A stretch of 64,000 nt of DNA from assembly GCF_000724625.1 (NCBI RefSeq), contig NZ_CP007139.1:2480001-2544000 (forward strand), in the 5' to 3' direction. A program made the translations under genes and the position numbers. Positions 24,941-33,052 of this stretch are shown piece after piece. Position 1 is the stretch's first letter. Each line of letters opens with the position of its first letter. The stretch comes from Fimbriimonas ginsengisoli Gsoil 348. GTDB lineage: Bacteria > Armatimonadota > Fimbriimonadia > Fimbriimonadales > Fimbriimonadaceae. Under the pieces are notes generated by a model, which was not told where the DNA came from, searched no databases, and saw only the letters and a list, made by a program, of their open reading frames with translations.

Positions 24941-25762
24941 TTATAGGGGTACGCCCGCCTGCTCCGCGACCATTCGCACATGAGCGGCGGCTTCTTTGTA
25001 TTCTTCCTCGGAGGGCAGATGTTCGATGAGCACCGGCATGTCCGCGTCGAGCCCGTCGTGAATCGCGCGTAAACAGGCGGCGATGTCGAACCGGCCGAGC
25101 CCGGGGCGCACTTCTTGAAGGTGCACGGTCAGGCGGGGCTCGAGCACGATGTCTTTGAGGTGGACCGCCGTGATGTGGGGGCCAACCTTGTCTACAAACT
25201 CGCGGACAAGCCCACCGGTATCGAAAAACCGCCGCGGTGAATTCACGATGTTTACGGGATCAAAGTGAATTCCGAAAGCCGGACGGTCGATGGCTTTGAC
25301 GAGGTCGAGCGAGCTCTCCCAGCCGTCCGGGACCATGTACGGCATCGTCTCGATGGAGTACTTCGCGCGCGTTGGCTTGACCGCATCGATTACGTTGCGG
25401 ACCGTCTCCACGATGGCGTGGAACGCTTCGGGGGTTACGTCTCTCGGGTCGGGGCCATCCCACCGTTCGCCGAGGCTTCCCGCGATGTTCACGCAGCATC
25501 GGGCGCCGACGAGGTCGGCCAGCACCAGGCGCTCCTTGCATTTCTCCACCGCTTCTTTTCGGCGTTGGGGATCTGGAGAAAGAGGGTTGTTCCAAATCCC
25601 GACCTCGGCAATGAGCAGGTCTGCCTCGCGCGCGGCGGCGGCGAACTCCGCCGGATTGGGCACGTCCCCGGGAAAGTAGGCTGCGCTGTAGCCCGCATCG
25701 CGATGCGCCGCTACCCAACTGTGCGGGTCCGTCCAACCAAAAACCGGCCCGCCGAACCTCAT
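24941..25762 (-). CDS. Sugar phosphate isomerase/epimerase (xylose isomerase-like TIM barrel)
   Basis: This 273-residue AP_endonuc_2-type TIM barrel has YSIETMPYM (metal-binding Glu), IHFDPVNIVNSP (Asp/His-like position), ITAVHLKDIVL (His), and IEHLPSEEEYKEAAAHVR near the end. Members isomerise sugars or inosose compounds, often in polyol or aromatic-sugar catabolism. ATG 25762 overlaps the VOC gene stop (ATGA), so the two are made together. The longer frame to 25924 lies within the VOC gene and is not used. Confidence 0.88.
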   Translation of the reverse strand: MRFGGPVFGWTDPHSWVAAHRDAGYSAAYFPGDVPNPAEFAAAAREADLLIAEVGIWNNPLSPDPQRRKEAVEKCKERLVLADLVGARCCVNIAGSLGERWDGPDPRDVTPEAFHAIVETVRNVIDAVKPTRAKYSIETMPYMVPDGWESSLDLVKAIDRPAFGIHFDPVNIVNSPRRFFDTGGLVREFVDKVGPHITAVHLKDIVLEPRLTVHLQEVRPGLGRFDIAACLRAIHDGLDADMPVLIEHLPSEEEYKEAAAHVRMVAEQAGVPL

Positions 25763-26217
25763 GCGAGCGGCGTCCGTTTCTGTTCGAGAAGCTCGATCAT
25801 CGTCCCGATTTGCTCCTGCCCGTCGAAATAGGCGTACTGCCCATCTCCCATGTCGCCGCGCTGAATCATGGTCACGCCGTGTTCGTCGAGGAACGTTTTG
25901 GATTGCCGCATGTCGTCGGTCCAAAAGGCGATGTGGTGCAGACTCTCTCCTCGCTTGTCGTAACCCTCGTACCAGGCGCTATCCTTTCCGATCGGCTCGA
26001 TGAGCTCGAGCTGAACGCAGCCGATGTCGAAGAAGGCGAGCTTCGCGCGGTCGTTGGTCGGCTTACCGCGGTACGTGCCATTCACCTCGCTTCCCGGATC
26101 GGTGACGATGATATTCGGTGGGTCGACTCCAAGAACGGCGGCCCATCGCTGCACCGCCAGCTCCATGTCCTTCACCACGATCGCCACCTGCGCGAGCTTC
26201 TTATTTCCGAGACTCAT
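25759..26217 (-). CDS. VOC-family (glyoxalase/methylmalonyl-CoA epimerase-like) protein
   Basis: This 152-residue protein has two beta-alpha-beta-beta-beta modules of the vicinal oxygen chelate fold. LAQVAIVVKDMELAVQRW starts module one, CVQLELIEP supplies a metal Glu, ESLHHIAFWTDDMRQSKTFL starts module two with its His, and TMIELLEQ the second Glu. The pattern resembles methylmalonyl-CoA epimerase and glyoxalase-type proteins. It is translationally coupled to the TIM-barrel isomerase, suggesting joint work on a sugar-derived substrate. ATG 26217 was chosen because upstream sequence is repeat-derived. Confidence 0.88.
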   Translation of the reverse strand: MSLGNKKLAQVAIVVKDMELAVQRWAAVLGVDPPNIIVTDPGSEVNGTYRGKPTNDRAKLAFFDIGCVQLELIEPIGKDSAWYEGYDKRGESLHHIAFWTDDMRQSKTFLDEHGVTMIQRGDMGDGQYAYFDGQEQIGTMIELLEQKRTPLA

Positions 26218-26604
26218 GGTGGTGAGTTTAGTAGAAATGGGAACGCTCGTAGTCCGGAGCCCCTCTCCCTCCTTCGGATGCATGTGCCGACGAGGGAGAG
26301 GGGTTGGGGTGAGGGAGCAAGCGAACGTACGTTCGCCATGTCCTGGAAGGACATGGGACCCACTGGCTGGAAGCCTAATGCCATCCAGTTTTTGCCCAGG
26401 CGAACTCTCGGAGAATACAAACACAGAGGCACAGAGACACGAAGGCACGGAGTTCTTGGCAATGGGACGTGCGGATGGGGCAAACGCCGACTGGATCTTT
26501 GTGTCTTTGTGCTTGGCGCCTTTGTGTTAACTCCGGACGGAAGGTTCGTTCGAAAAACTGATGGCATTAGGCTGGAAGCCAGTGCCACATTGCCGCCGGC
26601 AAAG
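26218..26604. repeat. Repeat-filled intergenic region (387 bp, no gene)
   Basis: It contains the composite element bounded by AATGCCATCCAGTTTT repeats (26365-26580). Inside that lie two long purine/pyrimidine stretches that are imperfectly complementary: ACACAGAGGCACAGAGACAC around 26410-26435, and TTTGTGTCTTTGTGC around 26497-26515. A small palindrome, CATGTCCTGGAAGGACATG, lies at 26337-26355. No coding frame is credible. Confidence 0.75.
26365..26580. mobile_element. MITE-like composite element B with the same terminal inverted repeats
   Basis: AATGCCATCCAGTTTT at 26377-26392 faces AAAACTGATGGCATT at 26554-26568 (one G missing). Both are flanked on the outer side by GGCTGGAAGCC-type palindromes, exactly as in element A at 11083-11281. 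The interior is unrelated to that of element A and itself forms an imperfect inverted repeat. There is no transposase gene, so movement, if any, would be in trans. Confidence 0.5.
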
Positions 26605-27696
26605 TCAGGCTTGCAAGCTTTGGCAGACGGTAGTCAATTTCTCCGCGAAGAGGTCGAAATCCTCGAGACGGGGAATGGTGATCCGAACTCCTCGATCCAG
26701 CGGGGGCTGGCCGGGTTTTCGGACGAAGATTCCGGCTTCGAGCAGCGCCTTCATCGCCGAGACGGCGCGATCCTTCGTGCCGAAATCCACGAGCACGAAG
26801 TTGGTGTGGGAAGGCAAGGCTCGAAGTCCGAGCGACTCGGCTAGTGCTTCCATCTTTACACGCCCTAAATCGGCTTGCTGGACGACGAATCGGAGAAACT
26901 CCGGATCTTCGAGCGAGGCGATCGCTCCCGCGGCGGCCACGGAATTGACGCCGAAGTGCATCCGAATCCGGTCGATGAGTCCCACCATCTCCACATGGCC
27001 GACCGCGTAGCCGACTCGCAAGCCCGCCATCCCGTACCCTTTGGAAAAGGTGCGAACCCGGACGACACTCGCGTCCGATGTATCGATCGGCGGCAGATCG
27101 TTGGTGAAGTCGGCATACGCCTCGTCCATGAGCAACAGTGTTCGTTCCGGGAGCTGTGCTCGAAAATCGCTTAGCTCCTTTGAGGTGAGCAAGGAACCGG
27201 AGGGATTGTCGGGATTCGCCACGTACACGATGCGAGCGTCGGTTCGCAGAACCTCCGCCAGCAAAGCCGCCAGATCCACGGCGTCGTTTCGATAAGAAAC
27301 CCTCGCGATCTGAGCCCCTGCGCCCAGCGCGCCGTACTCTAACGTGGGATAGCTGCCCAAGGTGGTGACGACGAAGTCGCCCGGATCGCAGTAAGCCCGG
27401 CAAAGCAGGGCCAGCAGGTCGTCGATGCCGGTGCCGACCATGACCTCTTCAACGCGAACGCCATGGTGAGCGGCGATCGCCGCCCGGAGATCCCAACCGT
27501 CGGGCTGGGAGTAATTCTGCCCCTGCGCCGCCTGAGCGACCATCGCCTCGATCGCGCGCGGCGACGGCCCGAATGGGCTCTCGTTCGCTCCCAACCGCAA
27601 AGTGAATTTTCGGCCAAGCTGCCTCTCCAGCGTTTCCGGTCCGAGGAAGGGAGCGGTAGAGGGAAGGGAGGCAACGAGCGCGGAGGGAATCGGCAT
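26605..27696 (-). CDS. hisC: Histidinol-phosphate aminotransferase
   Basis: This 363-residue class I/II aminotransferase, PLP-dependent, has LRLGANESPFGPSP near the N-terminus (typical HisC), PDNPSGSLLT, LLMDEAYADF and the PLP-binding Lys in RTFSKGYGMAGLRVGY. HisC makes histidinol phosphate from imidazole acetol phosphate; some close homologues act on aromatic amino acids instead. It stands alone without other his genes. Its start (ATG 27696) is preceded within 20 bp by a dispersed repeat. Confidence 0.9.
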   Translation of the reverse strand: MPIPSALVASLPSTAPFLGPETLERQLGRKFTLRLGANESPFGPSPRAIEAMVAQAAQGQNYSQPDGWDLRAAIAAHHGVRVEEVMVGTGIDDLLALLCRAYCDPGDFVVTTLGSYPTLEYGALGAGAQIARVSYRNDAVDLAALLAEVLRTDARIVYVANPDNPSGSLLTSKELSDFRAQLPERTLLLMDEAYADFTNDLPPIDTSDASVVRVRTFSKGYGMAGLRVGYAVGHVEMVGLIDRIRMHFGVNSVAAAGAIASLEDPEFLRFVVQQADLGRVKMEALAESLGLRALPSHTNFVLVDFGTKDRAVSAMKALLEAGIFVRKPGQPPLDRGVRITIPRLEDFDLFAEKLTTVCQSLQA

Positions 27697-27713
27697 GGCG
27701 CGAGATTACCGTC

Positions 27714-27813
27714 GTGGCACGTAGCGTCGGCGCCCTCGCCGATGAACCTGGTGTACCTTCGGTACACCAGGCGCAGGTACGAGCCAACCTGCGGCTACAC
27801 GACTTCGTCGTAG
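27714..27813. repeat. Composite dispersed repeat between hisC and the M42 gene
   Basis: Three modules lie in series: GTAGCGTCGGCGCCCTCGCC (27721 on), a hairpin CCTGGTGTACC/GGTACACCAGG (27747-27771), and the CGCAGGTACGAGCCAACC module also seen twice at 18.2-18.3 kb, followed by CACGACTTCGTCGTAG. The first module recurs at 29397, 34204 and, with variation, at 33984 and 43255. Confidence 0.75.
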
Positions 27814-27822
27814 GGATCCGGC

Positions 27823-28896
27823 TTAAGGTAGGCGAGGGGTGAAATCTGTCTCGGGCTTGACTTGGCGGCAGTAGGCGGCCATGAGGCGGGCGCAGTTTTC
27901 GACGTCGGTTAGCGACAGCAGCTCGCACGGAGTGTGCATATAGCGGAGGGCGACGCCGACGATGCCGACGGCCATACCGGCGCGGTTGAGCTGCATCGCG
28001 TTGCCGTCGGTTCCGGTGCCGCCGGGGGCCACGTCGATCTGGTAGGGGATCTCTTCTGCCGCCGCGCCCGCGCGGATCATCTTCACGACGTTCGGGTTGG
28101 CGTTCGCCCCGCGCATCACGCTCGGTCCCTTACCGACGTCGAGAGCGCCATGCTTCGTCTTGCTCACGCTCGGATAGTCGATCGCATGGTTCACGTCTAC
28201 GGCGAGTCCGCTTTGCGCGTTGATCCAATAGGCGCTGGTACGAGCGCCGCGGAGGCCGATCTCTTCTTGGACGGTCGCGGTGGCGTAGACGCCGACGCCG
28301 GGATCGAGGCCGCCGTCCTCCTTTAGAAGCCTCAGCGCCTCGGCGACGATGAACGAACCCATCTTATTGTCGAACCCACGGGCGGTCGCGCGGTCGTTCA
28401 TGAGCATCTCAAACTCGTATTGGAAGGTGACGACGTCGCCGATCTCCATCACTTCTTCCACTTGCGCTCGCGAAGTCGCCCCGATGTCGATCCAGAGATC
28501 TTCCAGGTCCGGTTTCCGCTTTCGTTCATCGTCCTTCAGAAGATGGATCGCCTTACGGCCGATGATGCCGGGGATCTTTTCCTTGCCATGCACCCACACG
28601 CGCTGGCCGATCGGAATAACGCTATCGTGGCCGCCGATCCCGGAGAAGTAGAGCAGCCCCTCGTCGCTGATGTAATGGACGATAAAGCCGATCTCGTCCA
28701 TGTGCCCTGCGAGCATGATTCGCATCTCTGCCTGGGGGTTTAGGATTGCCGCTACGTTTCCGTGAACGTCGGTTCGGACGTCGTCGGCGAAGGGACGGGT
28801 GTAGTTGCGGTAGATCTCCGCCGCCCGTTCTTCGTAGCCGGACGGGCTGGGGACGTTAACTATGGCCTTGAAGAACTCAAGCGACTCCGGACGCAT
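27823..28896 (-). CDS. M42-family aminopeptidase
   Basis: This 357-residue metallopeptidase has LAGHMDEIGFIVHYI (zinc His and Asp), GFDNKMGSFIVAEAL (bridging Asp), TVQEEIGLRGARTSAY (catalytic and zinc Glu), VDVNHAIDYP (zinc Asp), and GTGTDGNAMQL with RYMHTPCELL (zinc His). M42 enzymes are large dodecameric aminopeptidases that remove N-terminal residues from peptides in the cytoplasm. ATG 28896 was chosen; the same frame stays open to 29628 but that extension is opposite other coding sequence and has no family resemblance. Confidence 0.94.
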   Translation of the reverse strand: MRPESLEFFKAIVNVPSPSGYEERAAEIYRNYTRPFADDVRTDVHGNVAAILNPQAEMRIMLAGHMDEIGFIVHYISDEGLLYFSGIGGHDSVIPIGQRVWVHGKEKIPGIIGRKAIHLLKDDERKRKPDLEDLWIDIGATSRAQVEEVMEIGDVVTFQYEFEMLMNDRATARGFDNKMGSFIVAEALRLLKEDGGLDPGVGVYATATVQEEIGLRGARTSAYWINAQSGLAVDVNHAIDYPSVSKTKHGALDVGKGPSVMRGANANPNVVKMIRAGAAAEEIPYQIDVAPGGTGTDGNAMQLNRAGMAVGIVGVALRYMHTPCELLSLTDVENCARLMAAYCRQVKPETDFTPRLP

Positions 28897-29007
28897 AAGG
28901 GTGAGGATAGCACTAGAGGGTCCTTCGGTACGTTGCGGCAAACGTGCCAAGATCTTGGGTCGTCCGAATCTCCAAGAGACCTTGCGCCATCTTTTACTTA
29001 TCACCCC

Positions 29008-29391
29008 ATGCTTTCGTCGCGTGCCCTCAGTGGAAACTATCTCGGCCTGAAGAAGGTCAGGGAGGGTCGCGAGGACGAGTTGAGCCCGAAGGAGCGCAAG
29101 GAGCTTCAGAAGGCGAAGCCGGACGTCGATTTGGCCCTTCGCGGAGACGGCACCTTTAAGAGGCAGGTCACAGAGGGTACTTGGGAAGTCGAGGGGGAGC
29201 GCGTGGTGTTTAAGCCAACCACGTTTGGCGGCGAGTCGCTTGAGAAAATGAAATCTCGGACCGAGGAAATGGGGCGCACTTTCACCCTCGGGTTCGTCTT
29301 CGCCCCCTTTGAACTGGCGATCGAGGGCGAAGCCCTCGTCACGCCGGACGAGAACGCCATCATCGTTACCGAGTTTCGGCGGCAGTGGTAG
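29008..29391 (+). CDS. Hypothetical small protein
   Basis: This 127-residue protein of unknown family begins MLSSRALSGNYLGLKKV. It has a charged, Lys/Glu-rich first half (ELSPKERKELQKAKPDVDL) and beta-like segments (LALRGDGTFKRQ, GTWEVEGERVVFKPTTFGG, AIEGEALVTPDENAIIVTEF). The G-x-Y and G-T-W-E-V-E-G motifs resemble small lipocalin-like or META-like domains, but I cannot assign one. It is transcribed towards the transporter, with a repeat copy between them. Confidence 0.65.
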   Translation: MLSSRALSGNYLGLKKVREGREDELSPKERKELQKAKPDVDLALRGDGTFKRQVTEGTWEVEGERVVFKPTTFGGESLEKMKSRTEEMGRTFTLGFVFAPFELAIEGEALVTPDENAIIVTEFRRQW

Positions 29392-29396
29392 TTCCC

Positions 29397-29422
29397 GTAG
29401 CGTCGGCGCCCTCGCCGATGAT
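29397..29422 (+). repeat. Copy of the GTAGCGTCGG repeat
   Basis: GTAGCGTCGGCGCCCTCGCC and the following GATGA are identical to the module at 27721-27744. It lies 6 bp after the stop of the small gene and just upstream of the fused transporter gene start. Confidence 0.75.
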
Positions 29423-29437
29423 CCGGAAGCCGAAAGA

Positions 29438-31924
29438 ATGTCGTATCCTATCGGAACCCCGTTCGGACGCTTCGCGGGGCTGGAGTCGCTGTTGATATAC
29501 CCGTCGATCAGCAAGGTCGCTGTTCGCCTCGCCCTCGTAATACTCGGGGTCGGGGCGGCAATGTCGGCACTTGCCGCACCTAAAGTTTCTCTGCGCTTCA
29601 CCGTCTGGGACGGTGACGAGTCGCTCAAGGTCCTTCACCGGGTCGTCGAGCAGTTCATGAAGGAGAATCCGGACATCGAGGTCAAGCTCGAAAGCAATCC
29701 GGATTACACCACCTACCATCAAAAGATGTTGACCCAGTACGCGGGCAACACCGCGCCCGATGTGGCGATGATGGACCCGGGGCACTTCACCGCCCTCGCC
29801 AATCGCGGCGCGCTTCTCAACCTGAACGACTTTATGAAGCGGACGCCCGGCTTCGACATCGGCAAGTACTACAAGCCGATCGTCGACGCTCACTCCCTCA
29901 ACGGGAATCTGTACGTCCTTCCGCGCGATATCGCCCCGTCCGGGTTGGTCTACTACAACAAGGAAGCGTTCAAAGAAGCGGGGATTCCGCTCCCGGACGG
30001 CACTTGGACCTGGGATTTCAAGGAGCGCCCGGAGCTCAAAGAGAAAGATTTTCTTTGGGTGATGCACAAGCTCACCAAGGTCGGCTCCGATGGAAAGCCG
30101 ACCCGCTATGGATACGTCTCCGGGTGGCCAGGGCTTTTCGCCGACACGCTGATGTACTCGTACGGGCTTCAGCCGGCGAACGATAACCAGCACCCGACCA
30201 AAGTGTTGTACGGGTCGCCGGAAATGAAGAAGGTTTACACCCTTCTTCAAGATTTGACGCTGGAGAAAAAGTGGTCCCCCAGCAGCGTCGATGTCTCCAA
30301 TGTCCTCCAACAGAACACGACGTCCCTGTTCGTTAAAGGAAAGGTCGCAATGTTCCAGAACGGTATCTGGGAAGTGCCGAACGTCCGCCGGGACATGAAG
30401 CCGGACTCCAAGGAGTTCTTCGATTGGGACATCGCCATGTTCCCGGCGTACGCCAACGGCCACCGTGGGTACGCCACCGGCGGCTCGGGCTACTGCATCT
30501 TTTCCAGCACTCCGCACCCGGAGGAGTCGTGGAGGCTCTGTCGTTACATGGCCGGTCCCGTAGGGATGCGCGCGATGGCGCAAGCCGGCATCGCCCAGCC
30601 GGCGATCCGGGAAGTCGCGCTCTCCGATTGCTGGATTCCCGGTCCGAACACTCCCAAAGAGCAGCAGTGGCCCCATAACCGGATCATCACCGACACCGAA
30701 GTTCAGTACGTGAATTTTGGCCCGACCGCCGAGATCTGGCCAGAGATTTCGGCGATCATGGGCTCGCGCCAAGATTCGGTCTACAACGGCTTGATGAAGC
30801 CTGAAGAGGCGCTGGGAACCGGTGCGATAGAGTCGCAGCAGCGGCTGGATGCGCTCTTGAAAGAGGAGACGCTCCCGCTTTTCAATTGGGGCTATGGCGT
30901 GGCGCTCGGCGTACTCATCATCGCGGTGGTCTTATTCGCGGTGTATTGGCCGGAGCGAAAGCTGCGGTACACGCGCCGCCAGAAGAAAGAGAACGCGGCG
31001 GCCTATCGGTTCCTCAGCCCATGGCTCATCGGCCTCTGCCTCTTTACGCTCGGCCCGATGATCCTTTCGCTGATCATGAGCTTCCTGAACTGGGACATGA
31101 TCCGCCCTGCTCAATGGCGAGGAGTGCATAACTACACGGAGGCCATGACGGAGGATCCTCGCTTCTGGATCTCCCTGAAAGTCACGGCGTATTACACGCT
31201 GGTTTCTACTCCGTTGGGAATCCTCATCGCCCTTATGCTGGCAATGCTCCTAAACCAAAAGGTGCGCGGCATCCCGCTCTTCCGAGCGATGTTCTATATC
31301 CCGACGATCGCGAGCACCGTTGCCATGACGCTAGTAACGCGTAAGATCATGTCGCCCGACGAAGGGCTGCTAAACACGATCCTGTACAACCCGATCTTCG
31401 AGAAGACGCTCCATCTGGGCAGCCTGCTCAACCAATGGTCCGGCACAAAGCCGGGCGAGCATGTGAACTGGCTGGGTAACGAACACACGACGATGCCCGC
31501 GGTTATCCTCTTATCCCTGGTTGGAGTCGGCGGAACGATGCTGATCTTGCTTGCCGGGCTGCAAGGGGTGCCGCAGTATTACTACGAAGCCGCGACGGTC
31601 GACGGAGCGAGCGCCTGGCGCCGGTTCAGGTCGATCACTTTGCCGATGATCACCCCTTCGATCTTCTTCACGATGATTACGGGCTTCATCGGGTCGTTCC
31701 AGGTCTTCACGCAAGTCTTCGTCATCACGAACGGCCAAGGGGGCGGGCCGAATAACTCGCTTTGGGTCTACATGATCGCGTTGTACAGCAATGCTTTCCA
31801 GACCTTGCGCATGGGCTACGCGGCCGCGCTCGCGTGGGTGCTGTTCCTCATCATCCTTATCATCACTCTTCTCCAAATGCAGGCAAGCAAACGATGGGTT
31901 TACTACGAGGCGGAAGCTAAATGA
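29438..31924 (+). CDS. Fused sugar-binding protein and MalF-type permease of a CUT1 ABC importer
   Basis: One continuous 828-residue frame joins two normally separate subunits. A signal segment (VAVRLALVILGVGAAMSALA) is followed by an extracellular solute-binding protein of family 1 (about residues 48-478): FTVWDGDESLKVLHRVVEQF, YVLPRDIAPSGLVYYNKEAF and FVKGKVAMFQNGIWEVP. A membrane span (GVALGVLIIAVVLFAVYW) and a basic loop (RKLRYTRRQKKEN) then lead into a complete MalF-type permease. The permease carries FLSPWLIGLCLFTLGPMI and the EAA loop EAATVDGASAWRRFRSITLP. The topology is consistent: binding protein outside, extra span, permease N-terminus inside. Its stop overlaps malG (ATGA). The substrate is probably an oligosaccharide. 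No ATPase gene is nearby. Confidence 0.93.
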   Translation: MSYPIGTPFGRFAGLESLLIYPSISKVAVRLALVILGVGAAMSALAAPKVSLRFTVWDGDESLKVLHRVVEQFMKENPDIEVKLESNPDYTTYHQKMLTQYAGNTAPDVAMMDPGHFTALANRGALLNLNDFMKRTPGFDIGKYYKPIVDAHSLNGNLYVLPRDIAPSGLVYYNKEAFKEAGIPLPDGTWTWDFKERPELKEKDFLWVMHKLTKVGSDGKPTRYGYVSGWPGLFADTLMYSYGLQPANDNQHPTKVLYGSPEMKKVYTLLQDLTLEKKWSPSSVDVSNVLQQNTTSLFVKGKVAMFQNGIWEVPNVRRDMKPDSKEFFDWDIAMFPAYANGHRGYATGGSGYCIFSSTPHPEESWRLCRYMAGPVGMRAMAQAGIAQPAIREVALSDCWIPGPNTPKEQQWPHNRIITDTEVQYVNFGPTAEIWPEISAIMGSRQDSVYNGLMKPEEALGTGAIESQQRLDALLKEETLPLFNWGYGVALGVLIIAVVLFAVYWPERKLRYTRRQKKENAAAYRFLSPWLIGLCLFTLGPMILSLIMSFLNWDMIRPAQWRGVHNYTEAMTEDPRFWISLKVTAYYTLVSTPLGILIALMLAMLLNQKVRGIPLFRAMFYIPTIASTVAMTLVTRKIMSPDEGLLNTILYNPIFEKTLHLGSLLNQWSGTKPGEHVNWLGNEHTTMPAVILLSLVGVGGTMLILLAGLQGVPQYYYEAATVDGASAWRRFRSITLPMITPSIFFTMITGFIGSFQVFTQVFVITNGQGGGPNNSLWVYMIALYSNAFQTLRMGYAAALAWVLFLIILIITLLQMQASKRWVYYEAEAK

Positions 31925-32823
31925 GCACGGTGCCAGTGGAACTGCTGTCCCCCGAGGCGGAGCGTTACCGAACCGCGACCAACCGAGCTGAGAAAGCGAA
32001 TGCGGCGGCGCGGGCTTTGCTTTGGCTTCTCCTGTTGGTGGGATCGATCATCTTCTTGATTCCGCTCTACTTGATGCTGGCGATGTCGCTCAAGTCCTCG
32101 TCGGAACTTGCTCACACTTCCTCGTGGGCTTGGCCCCAACAGATCACGTTCGAGAACTTCCAGAAGGTTCTTACCAACCCAAACGCCCCGTTCTTTCTTT
32201 TCTTCAAGAACACGTTGGTGATTGCCTCCCTGGGGACCTTGGGAGTGTTGTTCTCTTCTAGCCTGGTCGCCTACCCGTTCGCGAGGCTGAGGTTCCGAGG
32301 CCGCGATCGGCTGTTCATTCTTCTGCTCAGCACGATGATGCTTCCCGGCGTGGTCACCATGATTCCGACCTACGTGTTGTTCACTCACCTGTACTGGGTC
32401 GACACGATCAAGCCGCTGGTGGTCCCTGCGTTCTTCGGGGGCGGCGCTTTCAACATCTTCCTGATTCGCCAGTTCTTCATGGGAATCCCCCGCGAACTCG
32501 ACGAGGCGGCCCTGATCGACGGCGCTAGTCACGCGACGATTTTCTGGCAGGTCATCATGCCGAACTCGGGCGCGGTGCTGGCGACGGTGGGCATCTTCTC
32601 GTTCATCTTCAACTGGAAGGACTTTATGGGGCCGCTGCTGTACCTGAACAGCCCCGATCGACAGACTCTCGAACTCGGTCTCCGAACCTACCAATCTCTG
32701 CAGGCGGAGCAGTGGCATCTGCTGATGGCCGGTTCGGTCATCGTCGTGATTCCGTTGCTCGTGATCTTCCTTCTTGGTCAGAAATGGATCATCCGTGGGA
32801 TCGCGATGACGGGTGGCAAGTAG
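31921..32823 (+). CDS. MalG-type permease of the CUT1 importer
   Basis: This 300-residue permease has six spans. ALLWLLLLVGSIIFLIPLYLML is the first, FFKNTLVIASLGTLGVLFSS the second, and the EAA loop is EAALIDGASHATIFWQVIMP. It starts inside the stop of the fusion gene (ATGA), so the two are made in fixed ratio. Together with the fused binding-protein/MalF chain it would form the complete membrane complex, lacking only the ATPase. A long hairpin follows the stop. Confidence 0.94.
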   Translation: MSTVPVELLSPEAERYRTATNRAEKANAAARALLWLLLLVGSIIFLIPLYLMLAMSLKSSSELAHTSSWAWPQQITFENFQKVLTNPNAPFFLFFKNTLVIASLGTLGVLFSSSLVAYPFARLRFRGRDRLFILLLSTMMLPGVVTMIPTYVLFTHLYWVDTIKPLVVPAFFGGGAFNIFLIRQFFMGIPRELDEAALIDGASHATIFWQVIMPNSGAVLATVGIFSFIFNWKDFMGPLLYLNSPDRQTLELGLRTYQSLQAEQWHLLMAGSVIVVIPLLVIFLLGQKWIIRGIAMTGGK

Positions 32824-32830
32824 GAAATCG

Positions 32831-32876
32831 TTCGCCAATCGTTGCGGTTAGGTTCGCAACGAAACCCATTGGCGAA
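32831..32876 (+). terminator. Hairpin downstream of the transporter operon
   Basis: TTCGCCAAT-CGTTGCG (32831-32846) pairs with CGCAACG (32855-32861) and, after a 6-nt bulge, ATTGGCGAA (32868-32876). It begins 8 bp after the malG stop. There is no T-run, so it may stabilise the transcript end rather than terminate. Confidence 0.45.
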
Positions 32877-32985
32877 AGCAGTTGAATTAGAGTTCAATAC
32901 TCGTAAGGCTCAACGTTGCGTTTGCTCTCCCCTTGGCAGCCGCGAGCCCTATTTTTTCGCCCGGCCATCGCCACCCTTACGGACC

Positions 32986-33024
32986 GCAGAGCTCCAGCTC
33001 TGCCCGCGTTGTCAAAGACAACGC
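32986..33024. repeat. Two adjacent palindromes downstream of deoB
   Basis: GCAGAGCT-CC-AGCTCTGC (32986-33003) and GCGTTGTC-AAA-GACAACGC (33006-33024) are perfect hairpins in the gap between malG and the convergent deoB. The second could end the deoB transcript, but no T-run is present. Confidence 0.5.
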
Positions 33025-33052
33025 ACCGCGGCTCACATTGCACTTGCTTTGG

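Noticed and set aside
28897-29628. N-terminal extension of the M42 peptidase frame by over 240 codons
   Set aside because: The extension covers the small plus-strand gene at 29008 and a repeat copy; M42 enzymes begin at the chosen ATG.
29366-30772. Long minus-strand open frame (468 codons) opposite the fused transporter gene
   Set aside because: The plus strand encodes a clear solute-binding domain here. The antisense frame is low-complexity, and its start and end do not relate to neighbouring genes.
30870-30960. Possibility that the binding-protein/permease fusion is a frameshift or lost stop
   Set aside because: The junction encodes a proper membrane span followed by a basic cytoplasmic loop, and a second diverged gene in the same window has the same junction, so a sequencing error is unlikely.
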